Source of the DNA: Rhodobiaceae bacterium
Lineage (GTDB): Bacteria > Pseudomonadota > Alphaproteobacteria > Rhizobiales > Aestuariivirgaceae
NCBI GenBank assembly: GCA_009885825.1
Contig: VFJY01000032.1
Span: 1-64,000, forward strand
DNA: 64,000 nucleotides
Reading direction: 5' to 3'
Shown: piece by piece, positions 48,035 to 57,315 of the stretch
How the letters are laid out: every line of letters begins with the position of its first letter
How positions within the stretch are numbered: position 1 is the first letter of the stretch
Translations under genes and position numbers: made by a program
Notes under the pieces: generated by a model
Told to the model about the DNA's origin: nothing
Databases searched by the model: none
The model's input: only the letters and a program-made list of their open reading frames with translations

Positions 48035-48492
48035 GTGGTTAGTTTCGGATTAAATCATATCGCCGTGCTCGCAGCGGCTGCGTTTTTTCATTTGCAACCC
48101 CGTCCCTCGCCAGCACACCTGCGAAAAATGGACCGGCTGTTTATGTGGTCATTGATGTTTCGTCGCAGGTGATGCGGGTCGAAGTGAATGGCAGGCGCTA
48201 CTCCAAGTGGAAGGTTTCAACCGCCGGCAAAGGCTATCATACGCCACGTGGAACATACCGGGTTCAGCGCATGGCCAAGGAACATTATTCGCGCAAGTAT
48301 GACATGGCCCCGATGCCTTATTCAGTTTTCTTCAATGGCGGCTATGCCGTTCATGGCAGCACCCATATCAAGTTACTGGGCCGCCCAGCATCTCACGGCT
48401 GCGTCAGGCTTCACCCAAAAAATGCCGCCAAGCTTTTCAGCTTGGTGCAAAAGTACGGCGCCAAGTCGACGAAGATTGTCGTTGTGAATTGA
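48035..48492 (+). CDS. L,D-transpeptidase (YkuD) with frameshifted signal peptide
   Basis: The catalytic domain is intact from about 48145 and ends with HGSTHIKLLGRPASHGCVRLHP, the HGCVRL motif of the catalytic Cys. Upstream, GTG at 48035 starts a hydrophobic signal (VSFGLNHIAVLAAAAFF). One base is missing in the T6 run at 48083-48088; adding a T continues it as SFATPSLAS-TPAKNGPAVY into the domain. Without it, translation could begin only at GTG 48145, giving a 115-residue protein with no export signal. L,D-transpeptidases make 3-3 peptidoglycan crosslinks or anchor lipoproteins. Confidence 0.75.
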
Positions 48493-48605
48493 GGTACAGC
48501 GCGCTTTTTTCAATCCGTCATTCCGGCGAAAGCTGTGAGGCGGATCGACATTTGTGGTGCAACGGCATCTGACAGAAGACCAGCGCGGGGGTTTTTGCGC
48601 CGGAA

Positions 48606-48681
48606 TGGTGCCGCTTAGGTGACTCGAACACCTGACCCCCGCATTACGAATGCGGTGCTCTACCAACTGAGCTAAAGCGGC
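48606..48681 (-). tRNA. tRNA-Thr (CGT anticodon)
   Basis: On the minus strand a complete cloverleaf is seen: acceptor GCCGCTT/AAGCGGC, D arm GCTC-AGTTGGTA-GAGC, anticodon arm CCGCA-TTCGTAA-TGCGG with anticodon CGT, T arm AGGTG-TTCGAGT-CACCT, discriminator A, and an encoded CCA. It reads ACG codons. Confidence 0.97.
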
Positions 48682-48736
48682 ATGAACTCCGAACCAGCGT
48701 GGGATAGACGGTTTTGCCGGGCGTTTCAACTGTCCG

Positions 48737-50191
48737 TTATGGGGACTTCAAGGGCGCGCCAGCGGACAGTTCGGAACCCTCGAGATCGGGATCGAGGCCG
48801 GGGTCATCCGGCAGGTGGGCGAGCTCGATAACAGGCGGTTTGGGTGCGGCGGTCGCCACCTCGATGAGAGGGACCGCAGGGCCGGCCAATTGCTCTGTCT
48901 GTTGCTGGGGCAGCATTTCAAAAGGAGTTTTCCATTGGCAGGGCACGATTTCGCCGGAAACCGGCGAGATCGGAATCCAACGGGGGCTGGCGATGCCGTC
49001 TGACACCCACATGGGATCGCGCGGCGCATGAAGGGCCCGCGCCAGCCATTCACGCGCCCGGCCCTTGTCGCCCGCTGCCTCTTCCACATCGGCCATCAGG
49101 GCGCAGATGCGGGCCTGGGGTTGAGCGGCGAGAAGCGGCTCGAGGATTTTGCGGGCCACGTCGAAGCGTTGGGCGGCAACGGCGGCGCGCGCCAAAGCAT
49201 AGATGCCTTCAAGACTTTCGGGCGCGTTGCCCACGAGATCGCGCACGCGCTCGAAGCGGGGCTCTGGGCCGTCGCCGGGTTTGGTGTGAGCCAGAACTTC
49301 AACCAAATCCGGATGTGGCGTCAGCTCCCAGGTGCTGCGAATGATTTTCACGGCCTTGCGAGGCGAGCCCTGGCTGGCATGGATGCGGGCAGCGACGAGG
49401 GCTGCCGGCACAAGTCCGCCATCAAGCTTATGGGCCTTGAGGGCGAGGTTGAGGGCGGTTGCTGAATCCTTGTCCTCAATCGCCAGCGCCTGCGCCGCCA
49501 GAAGCGCTGCCTGTTTTTGATTGCTCTCGGCGTTCGGTGTCAAACCGGATTTTGCCTGCTGCTGCAATGTGGCCACAGCGCCCGCCCAATCCTTTCTGAT
49601 GGATTGCAACTGCAGCACGGCGGACGAGGCCCAGGCGAGGCGCGGATTTAGCTTGAGGGCGCGGGTGGCATGGGTCATTGCGGCGGTGACATCGCCATTC
49701 TGGCGGGCCTCGGCAAAAAGTCCGCGCAGCCCCAAGGCTTCAGTTTCAGGCGACTTTGTCATCGCTTCGAAGATGCGCTTGACCGACGCGTGATCGCCTT
49801 TCAGCTGGGCCGCCTGAGCCGCCAGAACATTGACGAGGGGTTCTTCCGCCAAAGCGTTTCCCGCGATGGCAGCGTGCTTAGCCGCAGCTATGGCATCGCC
49901 GGCGCCTGCTGCGATAATGCCGCGCGACAGCGACTCATAGCCTTTGCGATTTTTGCGAAAACGCCAGTAATCGCGCACGGCCGATGGACTGTGAACGAGC
50001 CTCCGGAACAGGTTCCAGATAAACCACAGCAAGGCGGCCGCCAGAACGGCGATGCCCACGGCCACGACGAAGCTCATTTGAATTTCGCGGCCCAGCCATG
50101 CGATGGTGACGGTGCCTGGCCGGTCGGCGAGCCAGGTAAAAAGTATCGCGGCAAGGGCGAGAAGGCCAAAGCGCCAGAAAAGTTTTATCAT
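48737..50191 (-). CDS. hemY: HemY N-terminal domain protein (heme biosynthesis-associated)
   Basis: 484 residues. Two membrane segments lie near the N-terminus (LFWRFGLLALAAILFTWLA and FVVAVGIAVLAAALLWFIWNL), followed by TPR-like helices and a Pro-rich C-terminal tail. This is the proteobacterial HemY (not protoporphyrinogen oxidase) found in operons with hemC and hemD; its biochemical role is unsettled. Its start overlaps the stop of the COG4223 gene (ATGA). Confidence 0.9.
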   Translation of the reverse strand: MIKLFWRFGLLALAAILFTWLADRPGTVTIAWLGREIQMSFVVAVGIAVLAAALLWFIWNLFRRLVHSPSAVRDYWRFRKNRKGYESLSRGIIAAGAGDAIAAAKHAAIAGNALAEEPLVNVLAAQAAQLKGDHASVKRIFEAMTKSPETEALGLRGLFAEARQNGDVTAAMTHATRALKLNPRLAWASSAVLQLQSIRKDWAGAVATLQQQAKSGLTPNAESNQKQAALLAAQALAIEDKDSATALNLALKAHKLDGGLVPAALVAARIHASQGSPRKAVKIIRSTWELTPHPDLVEVLAHTKPGDGPEPRFERVRDLVGNAPESLEGIYALARAAVAAQRFDVARKILEPLLAAQPQARICALMADVEEAAGDKGRAREWLARALHAPRDPMWVSDGIASPRWIPISPVSGEIVPCQWKTPFEMLPQQQTEQLAGPAVPLIEVATAAPKPPVIELAHLPDDPGLDPDLEGSELSAGAPLKSP

Positions 50192-51309
50192 GGTGTGGCA
50201 TCCATGGCGGCGATCTGGCGGCGCACGGCGTTGGAGGTCTCTTCCAATGCGGCTTCAAGTTCGATGCGCCCGGCGGCACGGTCGCGCCATTGGGAGAGCG
50301 GCACGGGCTTTGTGCCTTCAGCGCTGTCGATTTTCGCGATTGCCTGGGCGAGGTCGCCCGCTTCAGCCAGGGCTGCGGTTTGGGTCGCGAGGTTTTGCCA
50401 ATCGGCCTCGCCGATTTCGCGGATCCTTATGATGTCGCCCATGGCGGTCCAGAAATCATCGATGTAACTGCTTTCAGTGGCTGGTGCTGCTGCGGCTGGC
50501 TTGGGAAGCTGTGGAATGATGGCGGTGAGTTCTGCCGCAAGGCCCGCCGCGTTGGGAAGGCCCGCATCGGCTCTGGAAAGGAGCGTGTCGAGGCCTGCTG
50601 CCGCTGGCGACAGGCTTGAAATGCGGTCAGCTTCGGCGCGGTAGGCCGCGCCCGCCGCTATCTTGGCCTTGAGGTCTGCGAGGGATTGGGACAGGTTTGC
50701 TGAAACTGCAAACTGCTCGCTGGGTTTGCTTATGGATTGTTTCTCGAGAACGTCGAGGCGTTTCGCCAACAGGGCCAAGGCCCCGGAATTGTCGCCCGGT
50801 GTGGTGTTGGGGCCGCCTGCGGCCATGAGAGATCTGATTTCTTCAAGCTCCGATTTTACCGATTTGGTTGCGGCTTCGACAGCGGCAATCCGGGCGTCAA
50901 AGGCAGCGCCTTTATCGGCAGCACCCGTGGTTTTTTCGGCAACGGATTTGATTTGCGTTTCAAGCGATCCGAATTGGCCTTTCAGTTGGTCGGACCCGCT
51001 GGCCATGCTGCCAAGTTGATCGGCCAGCGTTTTGGTTTGGGCCTCAAGGGCATCAATGCGGTCACGTGTTGCCACCATTTCATTGCGTGGCAAATAGGAT
51101 GCGAGCACATCCTTGTAAAGCCAGCCTCCACCGACCGCGCCTGCGAGCGCGGCAATGGCATAGAGGGCGATTGTTGTCCGCGGATTCCTCGGCGCAGATG
51201 GCGGCGGTGATGGCGGCGAAGGCGTTGTCTCATCCTCAACAGTTATGTCTTCCGCCTGCAAATCAATGACTTGCGGCTTAATGGGTGAGTCAGGTGCATC
51301 AGTGGTCAT
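50188..51309 (-). CDS. COG4223 mitofilin-like membrane protein
   Basis: 373 residues with an acidic, Pro-rich N-terminal cytoplasmic part, one membrane segment (about 47-64, TIALYAIAALAGAVGGGW), a long coiled coil (about 80-220, for example DALEAQTKTLADQLGSM) and a C-terminal domain with DDFWTAMGDIIRIREIG and LAEAGDLAQAIAKID. This is the alphaproteobacterial mitofilin/Mic60-like protein encoded between hemD and hemY, implicated in inner-membrane shape. Confidence 0.88.
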   Translation of the reverse strand: MTTDAPDSPIKPQVIDLQAEDITVEDETTPSPPSPPPSAPRNPRTTIALYAIAALAGAVGGGWLYKDVLASYLPRNEMVATRDRIDALEAQTKTLADQLGSMASGSDQLKGQFGSLETQIKSVAEKTTGAADKGAAFDARIAAVEAATKSVKSELEEIRSLMAAGGPNTTPGDNSGALALLAKRLDVLEKQSISKPSEQFAVSANLSQSLADLKAKIAAGAAYRAEADRISSLSPAAAGLDTLLSRADAGLPNAAGLAAELTAIIPQLPKPAAAAPATESSYIDDFWTAMGDIIRIREIGEADWQNLATQTAALAEAGDLAQAIAKIDSAEGTKPVPLSQWRDRAAGRIELEAALEETSNAVRRQIAAMDATP

Positions 51310-51336
51310 AAGTCAGGCCTAACCGTTTCGAGAGAT

Positions 51337-52014
51337 TCAATCAAGAAGGGCCAGCATCGCAGATTCGTCGGGCATTTTCGCGACACGTTTTGTCCAGTGT
51401 CGAGGCAGGACTTTTGCCACGTTTTCCGACAGGCAATAGTACATGGGTGTCGCGGCTGGCTTTTCCAGCCCGGCCACGAGATCACACCAGATGCGCGCGG
51501 TGCGGGGTGAATACAGCAGCACGCCATCGGCATGGACCAGGGCGCTTTCCAGGCCGGAAGGTTTTTGTATCACGGCGTCATAGGTAATCACACGGCTTAC
51601 CGTGAATCCACTGGCCCGAAGAAGAGCCCGCAAGTCGGCTGAGGTTTCAGCGCCGGAGAGATAGAGAATGGGTCCGGTCTCGGGATCAAGATTTTCTTTC
51701 ACATGGGCCACGAGGCCGTGGAGATCACCGCCATGGGCGCTCGCATTCCTGAAACCCGCTTGCCTTGCGGCATCAAGCGATTGCGGGCCAACGGCGAGCA
51801 ATGGAATGTTTTTGAATTGAACGTTGAGGCTGGCATTTTTCAGGGCATTGGCGCTGGTGACGCAGACGGCCTGATAGTTGTTGGGCGGGATTATAATGTC
51901 CGTACGCGGAACAATTTTCAGCAGGGGCATGAGCGTGGCCGAGTGTCCCCTGCCCGCAAGCATGCTCATCAGGACCAAGGCTTCCTCTTCTGGTCTTGTA
52001 ATGATCAGTCGCAT
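51337..52014 (-). CDS. hemD: Uroporphyrinogen-III synthase
   Basis: 225 residues with the weakly conserved HemD pattern: ITRPEEEALVLMSMLAGRGH at the N-terminus, VCVTSANALKNA, LLAVGPQSLDAARQAGF, and LLYSPRTARIW in the second domain. It closes hydroxymethylbilane to uroporphyrinogen III, the branch point for heme and the cobalamin genes at the left of the window. Its ATG overlaps the hemC stop. Confidence 0.92.
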   Translation of the reverse strand: MRLIITRPEEEALVLMSMLAGRGHSATLMPLLKIVPRTDIIIPPNNYQAVCVTSANALKNASLNVQFKNIPLLAVGPQSLDAARQAGFRNASAHGGDLHGLVAHVKENLDPETGPILYLSGAETSADLRALLRASGFTVSRVITYDAVIQKPSGLESALVHADGVLLYSPRTARIWCDLVAGLEKPAATPMYYCLSENVAKVLPRHWTKRVAKMPDESAMLALLD

Positions 52015-52928
52015 CAGAATGCGATCAGCGCGCCGCCGCGGGCCTTGACCTCGGCTCCGGCATCGGCCCCCATGTGCGCGGCATCGCTGAGAGGGCCTTG
52101 CCGGGTGGTTTCAAAGCAGTGGACGCCATCAAGGGTGAGCGCATGGCCGCGAAAATTCAATATGCCGCCATCAAGGAACGCGTGACCTGCCAAGGGCGTG
52201 CGGCAGGAGCCATCAAGGGTTTGCAGGAAGGCGCGTTCGCAGGCGACCGCGATTGAACTTTCAGTGTGGTTGATTGCGGATAATAGCTGTTTGGTTTCTT
52301 CGTCGCCTTCGCGCATTTCAATTCCAATGGCCCCTTGGGCAAGCGCTGGCAGCATGATTTCCGTGGGCATGGCGGCGGTTATTTTTTCCGCGAGGCCCAA
52401 ACGATTGAGGCCGGCGCAGGCGAGGAATGTGGCATCCGCCACACCTTCGGAAAGTTTCCTCAACCGGGTTTGAACATTGCCCCGGAACAGAACGGTCTTC
52501 AAATCAGGTCTCATGCGCAGGAGCTGGGCCGTGCGTCGGACGGAGGAAGAGCCAACTTTTGCGCCAACGGGAAGTTCCGCGATGGAATTCGTCGTCAGAC
52601 TCAAGAATGCATCGCGGGCATCTTCGCGGGGCAGCACAGCGGCGATCACCAGTCCATCTGGCAGAACGGCGGGCAGGTCTTTCATTGAGTGAACGGCCAT
52701 ATGAATATTGCCGGCAAGCAAGGTGTCCTCGATTTCCTTGGTGAACAGGCCCTTGCCGCCGATTTCCGCCAGCGGGCGGTCCCTGATCTGATCGCCGGTG
52801 ACACTGATCACAACAATCTCAATGTCGGCTGGGTTCAGTCCATGGGCTGCAACCAGCCTGTCGCGGGTTTCGTGGGCCTGGACCAGAGCCAGTGGCGACC
52901 CCCGCGTGCCAATTTTTAAGCGAGCCAT
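52014..52928 (-). CDS. hemC: Porphobilinogen deaminase (hydroxymethylbilane synthase)
   Basis: 304 residues from the ATG at 52928. Motifs are KIGTRGSPLALVQAHETRD, HSMKDLPAVLPDGL, SSVRRTAQLLRMRPDL and the dipyrromethane-binding Cys in DGSCRTPLAGHA. It polymerises four porphobilinogens. First gene of hemC-hemD-COG4223-hemY; divergent from tsaD with a 74-bp gap. Confidence 0.97.
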   Translation of the reverse strand: MARLKIGTRGSPLALVQAHETRDRLVAAHGLNPADIEIVVISVTGDQIRDRPLAEIGGKGLFTKEIEDTLLAGNIHMAVHSMKDLPAVLPDGLVIAAVLPREDARDAFLSLTTNSIAELPVGAKVGSSSVRRTAQLLRMRPDLKTVLFRGNVQTRLRKLSEGVADATFLACAGLNRLGLAEKITAAMPTEIMLPALAQGAIGIEMREGDEETKQLLSAINHTESSIAVACERAFLQTLDGSCRTPLAGHAFLDGGILNFRGHALTLDGVHCFETTRQGPLSDAAHMGADAGAEVKARGGALIAF

Positions 52929-53002
52929 TTGCAAGTCATATCCATTGAATGCTAGAGCGATGGTTTGTTCTAGCTGCTAATTTTCGAGACGTCACCCGCT
53001 TC

Positions 53003-54091
53003 ATGGTCCCTTCATACATCCTCGGCATCGAGACATCCTGCGATGAAACCGCCGCCGCCGTGGTGCGCCGAAACGCCGATGGCAGCGGTGAAATCGTCAG
53101 CAATATCGTGCTTTCCCAGATTGCTGATCACGCGCCCTATGGCGGCGTAGTGCCTGAAATTGCTGCCCGCGCTCATATCCGTCATCTTGATCGGCTTGTT
53201 TCAGAGGCTATGGGACAAGCGGAGTTAACCTATCCTCAACTGGATGGGGTGGCGGCGACTGCGGGACCCGGCCTCTTGGGCGGCGTTATCATTGGCCTTA
53301 CAACCGCCAAGGCCATCGCCATGGCACATGCCAAACCGCTGCTTGCGGTCAATCACCTGGAGGGCCACGCGCTAACGGCGCGCCTGCTGGGGCCATGCCC
53401 ATTTCCCTATCTGCTGCTGCTGATTTCCGGCGGGCACACGCAGTTTCAACTGGTGGAAGGCGTTGGCCGCTATCGGCGGCTTGGAACCACTATTGATGAC
53501 GCACTTGGTGAGGCCTTTGACAAGACGGCAAAACTTCTTGGTCTTGGTTATCCCGGCGGTCCGCAGGTTGAAGCCCATGCCCGCAAAGGCAAACCGGATC
53601 GGTTTGATTTTCCGCGACCGCTGAAAGGCCGCAAGGATTGCAATTTTTCTTTTTCCGGATTGAAAACGGCGGTTCGGGAAGTCGTAGGTGAACTAGGGCG
53701 GCTCAACGAGCAGGATATCGCCGATGTTTGCGCAAGTTTCGAGGCCGCAGTGGCGGAGACTTTGCAGGACCGGTTGAAGATGGCGTTTGAAGCTTTTCGC
53801 GGGTCTTATTCTGGTGTTGAAGAGCCAACCCTGATTGTTGCGGGAGGTGTTGCCACCAACGCCACATTGAAGGCGATGTTCGCGACATCTGCAAAGGCGC
53901 ATGGGTTCGGGCTCATTGTGCCGCCAGCAAATCTCTGCACAGACAATGCGGCGATGATCGCTTGGGCGGGCGCGGAAAGATTGGCATTGGGGATGGTTGA
54001 CAATCTGGATGCGATGGCGCGCGCCCGCTGGCCTCTGGATGAGGTTTCGGCTCCGGTTTATGGTTCGGGCAAATTGGGTGTGAAGGTATGA
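53003..54091 (+). CDS. tsaD: tRNA N6-threonylcarbamoyladenosine transferase TsaD
   Basis: 362 residues from the ATG at 53003. The ASKHA fold start [16 protein letters not shown], the metal His pair (118 and 122 in [10 protein letters not shown]), ISGGHTQ, and [14 protein letters not shown] with the metal Asp are all present. It transfers the threonylcarbamoyl group to A37 of ANN-reading tRNAs. It overlaps gpsA by 4 bp; pairing with gpsA is frequent in Alphaproteobacteria. Confidence 0.97.
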   Translation: MVPSYILGIETSCDETAAAVVRRNADGSGEIVSNIVLSQIADHAPYGGVVPEIAARAHIRHLDRLVSEAMGQAELTYPQLDGVAATAGPGLLGGVIIGLTTAKAIAMAHAKPLLAVNHLEGHALTARLLGPCPFPYLLLLISGGHTQFQLVEGVGRYRRLGTTIDDALGEAFDKTAKLLGLGYPGGPQVEAHARKGKPDRFDFPRPLKGRKDCNFSFSGLKTAVREVVGELGRLNEQDIADVCASFEAAVAETLQDRLKMAFEAFRGSYSGVEEPTLIVAGGVATNATLKAMFATSAKAHGFGLIVPPANLCTDNAAMIAWAGAERLALGMVDNLDAMARARWPLDEVSAPVYGSGKLGVKV

Positions 54092-54993
54092 AGCGCAGGA
54101 TTGTGGTTGCGGGCAATGGCGCCTGGGGCCAGGCCCTGGCCCATGTGGCAAACGAAGCGGGCCATAAGGTTGTGACGTGGACCAGGCAGGGTTCCGACTA
54201 TACGTCTTTTGCGAATTTTGACGCGATCATACTCGCCGTTCCGGCCCAGTCGTTGCGGGAGGTTGTAACGGCGCTCAAACCACCAAAACATGTGCCCTTG
54301 ATCATCGCGGCCAAGGGCATCGAGCAGCAGAGCGCCTTGTTCATGAACGAGGTGGTGAAGGAAGTTGCGCCGGACTCCAAATCCTACGTGCTTTCTGGTC
54401 CAAGCTTTGCAGCTGATGTTCTAAAGGGATTGCCAACAGCCGTAACCCTCGCCGCGCCGACGCAACCGGAAGCCAGCGCATGGGCCAATGATCTGACACT
54501 TCCCACGTTTCGTGTTTACGGCTCCGATGACGTGCTGGGTGTTGAGATCGGTGGCGCGCTCAAAAATGTTCTGGCCATCGCGTGTGGCATTTCTGACGGG
54601 CGGGGGCTTGGCGACAGCGCGCGCGCGGCGCTCACGACGCGGGGCTTTGCGGAGCTGATGCGTTTTGGCAAAAAACTGGGCGCCAAACCCGAAACGCTGA
54701 CCGGGCTTTCGGGCCTTGGCGATCTGCTGCTCACCTGTTCCAGCAAGCAATCGCGCAATTACTCCTTTGGCTTCGGCATTGGCCGTGGCCTTACGGTGCG
54801 CGAGGGACTGGCCTTGGCGCGAGGTGTTGTTGAGGGCGCTCATACGGTGAAGGTGGCGCATATGCTGTCACTCAGCCACGGGGTGGACATGCCGATTGTA
54901 TCAGCTGTCTCGGCTATTGTCGTACGCGGCATGGATCCAGAACAGGAAATCGCGCGGCTTTTGGCAAGGCCGGTCCGCGAGGAAATCAGATGA
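54088..54993 (+). CDS. gpsA: Glycerol-3-phosphate dehydrogenase [NAD(P)+]
   Basis: 301 residues, slightly shorter than the usual 330. It has the Rossmann motif [40 protein letters not shown], the catalytic region [16 protein letters not shown] with its Lys, and [15 protein letters not shown]. It makes sn-glycerol-3-phosphate for phospholipids. ATG overlaps the tsaD stop. Confidence 0.96.
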   Translation: MKRRIVVAGNGAWGQALAHVANEAGHKVVTWTRQGSDYTSFANFDAIILAVPAQSLREVVTALKPPKHVPLIIAAKGIEQQSALFMNEVVKEVAPDSKSYVLSGPSFAADVLKGLPTAVTLAAPTQPEASAWANDLTLPTFRVYGSDDVLGVEIGGALKNVLAIACGISDGRGLGDSARAALTTRGFAELMRFGKKLGAKPETLTGLSGLGDLLLTCSSKQSRNYSFGFGIGRGLTVREGLALARGVVEGAHTVKVAHMLSLSHGVDMPIVSAVSAIVVRGMDPEQEIARLLARPVREEIR

Positions 54994-55003
54994 AGGAGAG
55001 AGA

Positions 55004-55294
55004 ATGCTGTTTGCGTTGATATGTGCGGATAGGCCCAATGGTTTGGAACTGCGGATGAGTTGCAGGCCAGATCACCTGAAATTTCTCGAAGGCCTTGGAA
55101 GCAAATTGAAAGCCGCTGGTCCGTTTACGGATGATGCGGGAAGCCCTGTTGGAAGTCTGGTGATCATTGAGGCGCAAGACCGCGCGGCGATTACGGCCAT
55201 TGCAGCGCGCGACCCCTATGCCATCGCCGGATTGTTCAGCTCGGTCGAAATCAAGCCGTGGAAGTGGCTGATCAAGAATCCGGAGGTTGCGTGA
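55004..55294 (+). CDS. YciI family protein
   Basis: 96 residues from the ATG at 55004, with AAGGAG just upstream. The fold is a dimeric ferredoxin-like one, with FALICADRPNG, RPDHLKFLEGL, GPFTDDAGSPVGSLVI and ARDPYAIAGLFSSVEIKPW, including the His-Asp features of the family. Function unknown. It sits between gpsA and the EVE-domain gene, a recurring neighbourhood, and shares one base with the next start. Confidence 0.9.
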   Translation: MLFALICADRPNGLELRMSCRPDHLKFLEGLGSKLKAAGPFTDDAGSPVGSLVIIEAQDRAAITAIAARDPYAIAGLFSSVEIKPWKWLIKNPEVA

Positions 55295-55728
55295 TGGCTT
55301 ATTGGCTTTTCAAGTCCGAACCCGGCGTGTGGTCATGGGAGATGCAAAAGGCCAAGGGCGCGGTCGGCGAAGAATGGACCGGTGTGCGCAACTATCAGGC
55401 GCGCAACAACATGCGGCTCATGAAAATGGGGGACAAGGGTTTTTTCTACCACTCCAATGAAGACAAGGCGATTGTTGGCATCGTTGAAGTGTGCAAGCTC
55501 GCCCATAGGGATTCAACGGCAGACGTGGACACTTGGGAATGTGTCGATATTCGCGCTCTGATCGATGTGCCAACAGCGGTGTCGCTTGATGAGATCAAGC
55601 AGGACAAGCGACTTAAGGACATGGTGCTGGTCAAGAATTCCAGGCTTTCCGTGCAGCCTGTCGCCACGGAAGAATGGAAAATGATTTGCGATCTCGGAGG
55701 GGTTAAAACACCGCCCCGCTTGACGTGA
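55294..55728 (+). CDS. EVE-domain protein
   Basis: 144 residues from the ATG at 55294 (TGATG overlap). It has YWLFKSEPGVWSWEMQ, EWTGVRNYQARNNMR and MGDKGFFYHSNEDKAIVGIVEV, the EVE/PUA-like pattern (Thymocyte nuclear protein 1 type). EVE domains are predicted to bind modified bases in DNA or RNA. The adjacent TsaD and TrmJ-like genes are consistent with nucleic-acid modification biology but do not prove it. Confidence 0.92.
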   Translation: MAYWLFKSEPGVWSWEMQKAKGAVGEEWTGVRNYQARNNMRLMKMGDKGFFYHSNEDKAIVGIVEVCKLAHRDSTADVDTWECVDIRALIDVPTAVSLDEIKQDKRLKDMVLVKNSRLSVQPVATEEWKMICDLGGVKTPPRLT

Positions 55729-56369
55729 ACAAGATCGAATTCATTCGCCTCAATACATCCATAATGTCGCCACCGCTGGTGCCGGAAATTAAACTTCATT
55801 TGGCCCATGAGGCTGTGCCGCTTTGGCAGAAGACCGAGGATGAACTCGGTGAAATGGGGCTGCCGCCGCCATTCTGGGCCTTTGCCTGGGCGGGTGGACA
55901 GGCCTTGGCGCGCTATGTTTTGGACAATCCGGCCACTGTGAAATCATTGAAAGTATTGGATTTGGCCACGGGTTCCGGCCTTGTTGCCATTGCAGCGGCA
56001 AAATCGGGGGCTTCCCTTGTGACCGCCGCTGATATTGACGGGTTTGCCACAGCAGCCGCCCGGCTGAATGCTGAACTCAATCAAGCGGTTGTTGATATCA
56101 AGCTGGAAGACTTGTTCAACGCGCGCCCACAAGCCTTTGATGTTATTCTGGTAGGCGACCTTTTTTATGAGAAGACCGTGGCCGAGCGCTGCCTGGCTTG
56201 GCTCAAGCAGGCAAAGGAGGCCATGGTTCTCATCGGCGATCCAGGGCGGAGTTATTTGCCGCAAGATGCGCTTGAAAAACTGGTGGAATACAATGTGCCG
56301 GTGTCCCGCGATCTCGAAGACGCGGAAATCAAGCGGGGCACTGTCTGGCGATTTGCCCGGAATTGTTGA
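55725..56369 (+). CDS. ETFB lysine methyltransferase-like SAM methyltransferase
   Basis: 214 residues with a GTG start overlapping the EVE stop (GTGA); an ATG at 55764 is possible. Motifs are PPPFWAFAWAGGQALARY, the SAM site VLDLATGSGLVAIAAA, ADIDGFATAAA and VGDLFYEKTVAERCLAWL. The VGDLFYE motif and the N-terminal block match bacterial relatives of METTL20, which methylate the beta subunit of electron transfer flavoprotein. The 3' end overlaps the convergent EamA gene by 41 bp. Confidence 0.82.
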   Translation: MNKIEFIRLNTSIMSPPLVPEIKLHLAHEAVPLWQKTEDELGEMGLPPPFWAFAWAGGQALARYVLDNPATVKSLKVLDLATGSGLVAIAAAKSGASLVTAADIDGFATAAARLNAELNQAVVDIKLEDLFNARPQAFDVILVGDLFYEKTVAERCLAWLKQAKEAMVLIGDPGRSYLPQDALEKLVEYNVPVSRDLEDAEIKRGTVWRFARNC

Positions 56370-57222
56370 GCCATAAGGCAATCATCAACAAAGCCAACGA
56401 CATCCACAACCAGTGATCATTGACCCCTCCAAAGAAAATGGCGGCAATCGCGACCGCGGCGGGCGTGGCCACATAGGTCGCCTGCACGGTATACACAGAG
56501 CCCTTGTCTCTGATGAGAGTGAAGTAGGCAATGCGCTCGACGATCCACATGAGGATCGCGAGCCCCAATATCCAATAGCCCGAGAATGATGGTCCGTCAG
56601 GAGCTCCAAAGGGGGCGGCCAGCAGTATGACGGGAATTATCAAGAGGCCGGACCAAATGCTTTCGGCAGCACCGACGCGCAGCGTGTCGGCATCTGCGGG
56701 CCAGGCCCGCGCTGCATAGGTGTTGTAGGCGCAGTAGAACAACGGAATGGAAAGTGATGCAATAAGCCACCACGATACGTCGCCGGCCAGCATGCCGTCG
56801 CGCGACAGGATCAGCACCAGGGTGGATAGAAATCCGGTTGTGATCGCCAGCAGCCGCCGTGGCGCCGCATTCTCCCACCCGGTTAACAGCGCCAGACAAT
56901 AGTTGAAAAATGGCGCCGTGGTGATGATGATCGCCAACTCCGTTGGCGGCACATGGCCCGCAAGGACGAGATTTATGCCAAATGGTATGTTCATAAGGAA
57001 AGCGCAGATGGCGCCATACCTGATGGCCGGCCAATCCACTCTCCAGCGGCCCGATTTTGCCGCTGCGATGACAAGCATCGCAACGCCGACACCCAGGCCG
57101 GTAATGAAGATTGTATGGCTTGCTGGCATCTTGATGTCCGCCAGGTGCTTGTAAAAACTGGGCGAGAGCCCCCAGAACAGCCCCAGCGAAATGAAGTAGA
57201 GAAAATGGCGGGAAATGAGCAT
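56329..57222 (-). CDS. EamA/DMT family transporter
   Basis: 297 residues with about ten membrane segments, for example HFLYFISLGLFWGLSPSFYKHL at the start and ILGLAILMWIVERIAYFTLI later. It ends in ALLMIALWLNNSGQ. It is only distantly like the DMT proteins at 32-36 kb. Substrate unknown. Its 3' end overlaps the methyltransferase gene by 41 bp, which is unusually long for convergent genes. Confidence 0.85.
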   Translation of the reverse strand: MLISRHFLYFISLGLFWGLSPSFYKHLADIKMPASHTIFITGLGVGVAMLVIAAAKSGRWRVDWPAIRYGAICAFLMNIPFGINLVLAGHVPPTELAIIITTAPFFNYCLALLTGWENAAPRRLLAITTGFLSTLVLILSRDGMLAGDVSWWLIASLSIPLFYCAYNTYAARAWPADADTLRVGAAESIWSGLLIIPVILLAAPFGAPDGPSFSGYWILGLAILMWIVERIAYFTLIRDKGSVYTVQATYVATPAAVAIAAIFFGGVNDHWLWMSLALLMIALWLNNSGQIARQCPA

Positions 57223-57259
57223 GGCCGCTGATATGGCACTTGCTTAAACTTTAGGCTAC

Positions 57260-57289
57260 TTGATAGTTGCGCTGAACCCATCTTACACT
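57260..57289 (+). promoter_or_regulatory. Candidate sigma-70 promoter of acs
   Basis: TTGATA (57260-57265) and TACACT (57284-57289), spaced 18 bp, lie 26 bases before the acs start, which itself is preceded by GAGGAAAG. The -10 is imperfect. Confidence 0.4.
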
Positions 57290-57315
57290 GTGGAAAAATA
57301 AAGAGGAAAGCGTCC

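Noticed and set aside
48493-48605. Second full copy of the palindromic element found in cobN
   Set aside because: Only one arm (GTCATTCCGGCGAAAG) is recognisable; the other arm is missing or degraded.
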